64,000 nucleotides of DNA from Lacimicrobium sp. SS2-24 (GTDB taxonomy: Bacteria; Pseudomonadota; Gammaproteobacteria; Enterobacterales; Alteromonadaceae), in contig NZ_NIWW01000009.1 in assembly GCF_002201535.1 (NCBI RefSeq), positions 62,001-126,000 on the forward strand. The letters are read 5' to 3'. The notes below the pieces were generated by a model. The model ran no database searches. It was not told the DNA's origin and saw nothing but the letters and a program-made list of their open reading frames with translations. Below, piece by piece: positions 62,650 to 64,000 of the stretch (the stretch's first letter is position 1; each line of letters opens with the position of its first letter). The position numbers and the translations under genes are program-made.

Positions 62650-64000
62650 TTACATCTTCTCCATCACTTCAATGCCCAGCAACTCCAAACCCGTTTTCAG
62701 TGTTCTGGCGGTCAGGCTGGCTAAAAGCAGGCGACTCTGTCGAAGATCTGCATCCACGTCAGATTTGAGAATCGGGCAGGCCTCATAAAAGGTCATAAAA
62801 GCACTGGCCAATTCAAACAGGTAACTGCACAGCACATGGGGCGCGGCGTCTTTTTCAACCTGTTGCAGCGCCTCAACAAACTGGGTCAGCTGCACGGCTA
62901 ATGCGCGCTCCTGTGCCTCGCGGATAACAATCTCTCCGGTTAAGCCTTCCTGAGCGACTTCGGCCTTGCGGAAGATACTCTGCACACGGGTATAGGCATA
63001 CTGCAGATATGGCGCCGTATTCCCCTCAAAACTGAGCATGGTGTCCCAGTTAAAAATGTAATCCGTGGTACGGTTTTTACTTAAATCGGCGTACTTGACG
63101 GCACCGATGCCAACCTTACGCACGATCTCATCCCGCTGTTGATCATTAAGTTCTGATTCACGTGTCGCCAACAAGGTAGCCGAACGCTGTACGGCTTCAT
63201 CCAGCAGGTCGGCAAGTTTAATGGTACCGCCGCTGCGCGTCTTGAAAGGCTTACCATCGCTGCCCAGCATCATGCCAAAAGGACAATACTCATAGGTGGT
63301 GTCGTCACGCAGCAAACCCGCCTTGCGTCCGACGATCTCCGTCTGTTTAAAGTGCAGTGCCTGTCGCGCATCGGTAAAGATCAGGATTCTGTCTGCCGCC
63401 AAATCAAAAGACCGATAACGCATGGCAGCGAGGTCCGTGGTGGAGTAAAGGTATCCGCCTCCGGACTTTTGGATAATGTAAACCGCAGGCTTGCCCTCTT
63501 TATCGGCTAATTCGGGTAAGAACACCACCTGCGCCCCCTGGTCTTCAACGGCGATGCCTTTTTCTTTGAGTTCGGCAACGATATTGGCCAGTTCTTTGTT
63601 GTAAGCACTCTCGCCCATGATGTGTTCACGGCGCAGCGTCACATTCAGTTTGTTATAAACCTCTTCACTGTGCGTAATGGAAACATCAATAAACTTTTGC
63701 CAAAGCTGGCTGCATTGGGTATCGCCACTTTGCAGGCGCACCACGTACTCCCGGGCACGATCAGCAAAGCCCTCTTCTTCATCAAACCGCACCTTGGCTT
63801 GCCGATAAAAGTCTTCCAGATCAGACAGCGCCGTCTCTGCAACCTGATCAGAAGCCAGCTTATCGTTCAGATGCGCCAGCAGCATGCCAAACTGCGTGCC
63901 CCAGTCTCCCATATGATTCTGTCGCAGCACCTTGTGCCCCATAAATTCCAGGGTTCTGACCACGGCATCACCGATAATGGTGGAGCGCAGATGTCCGACA
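62650..64000 (-). CDS. argS: Arginyl-tRNA synthetase, C-terminal part (start lies beyond the right edge)
   Basis: Class I aminoacyl-tRNA synthetase that charges tRNA-Arg. The window holds the last 450 codons; the reading continues beyond 64000. At the right edge the sequence reads [44 protein letters not shown], which is the ArgRS signature following HVGH. Further in, [26 protein letters not shown] and the anticodon-binding domain at the C terminus ([25 protein letters not shown]) are present. The E. coli protein is 577 residues, so about 125 N-terminal residues are missing here. Confidence 0.95.
   Translation of the reverse strand, partial: VGHLRSTIIGDAVVRTLEFMGHKVLRQNHMGDWGTQFGMLLAHLNDKLASDQVAETALSDLEDFYRQAKVRFDEEEGFADRAREYVVRLQSGDTQCSQLWQKFIDVSITHSEEVYNKLNVTLRREHIMGESAYNKELANIVAELKEKGIAVEDQGAQVVFLPELADKEGKPAVYIIQKSGGGYLYSTTDLAAMRYRSFDLAADRILIFTDARQALHFKQTEIVGRKAGLLRDDTTYEYCPFGMMLGSDGKPFKTRSGGTIKLADLLDEAVQRSATLLATRESELNDQQRDEIVRKVGIGAVKYADLSKNRTTDYIFNWDTMLSFEGNTAPYLQYAYTRVQSIFRKAEVAQEGLTGEIVIREAQERALAVQLTQFVEALQQVEKDAAPHVLCSYLFELASAFMTFYEACPILKSDVDADLRQSRLLLASLTARTLKTGLELLGIEVMEKM

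Overview
The window reads as a chromosomal segment of a marine-type gammaproteobacterium, most likely in the order Alteromonadales (family Alteromonadaceae or a close neighbour). This rests on gene content and order: ybgC-tolQ, leuS-lptE-holA-nadD-rsfS-rlmH-mrdA-mrdB-rlpA-dacA, rpsP-rimM-trmD-rplS, ffh next to a CcsA/YpjD-type protein and a CorB-type protein, fadIJ, and a DUF3379 anti-sigma-like gene. Base composition looks close to 50% GC by eye, with a few AT-rich islands. I see no rRNA, tRNA, CRISPR array, complete insertion sequence or prophage.

Layout. 1-1.2 kb: start of the tol-pal operon (minus strand), then a gene-free stretch ending in a plus-strand terminator, a candidate small-RNA locus. 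1.2-12.7 kb: a tightly packed housekeeping operon for Leu-tRNA charging, LPS transport, DNA polymerase delta, NAD synthesis, ribosome silencing and methylation, and the elongation machinery (PBP2, RodA, RlpA), followed by dacA. 12.7-17.1 kb: a solute-binding-like protein, queE/queC, and the rpsP-rimM-trmD-rplS operon. 17.1-21.1 kb: an accessory insert between rpsP and ffh with two AT-rich lipoprotein genes flanked by a direct repeat of the start of a degenerate-GGDEF membrane gene. 21.1-28.8 kb: ffh, ypjD-like, corB, a small coiled-coil protein, sixA and an M16 protease. 28.9-34.8 kb: a very large propeller-PAS-GGDEF-EAL sensor, then a short gene for a 46-residue exported peptide with an apparent sigma-54 promoter.

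34.8-46 kb is rich in lipid metabolism: fadI-fadJ behind a FadR-like operator, a GMC oxidoreductase, an HMG-CoA reductase with an extra N-terminal domain, a WS/DGAT acyltransferase with a TetR regulator, and unknown or lipoprotein genes. 46-52 kb: DUF445 and TraB-like proteins, a patatin-like lipase, a gamma-glutamylcyclotransferase-like protein, ubiG, DUF2237 and two phasin-like proteins. 52.4-59.4 kb: a complete MoxR-DUF58-DUF4381-BatA-BatB/C-BatD operon. 59.4-64 kb: a DUF885 lipoprotein peptidase, an ECF-like sigma factor with its DUF3379 partner, and argS running off the right edge.

Taken together, the window pairs a cell-envelope and translation core with a neutral-lipid or fatty-acid storage and turnover neighbourhood (FadIJ, WS/DGAT, patatin, phasins) and c-di-GMP signalling genes. 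The least explained parts are the sigma-54-type small-peptide unit at 33.65-34.0 kb, the repeat-flanked lipoprotein cassette at 17.4-19.3 kb, and the candidate small RNA at 0.9-1.2 kb.
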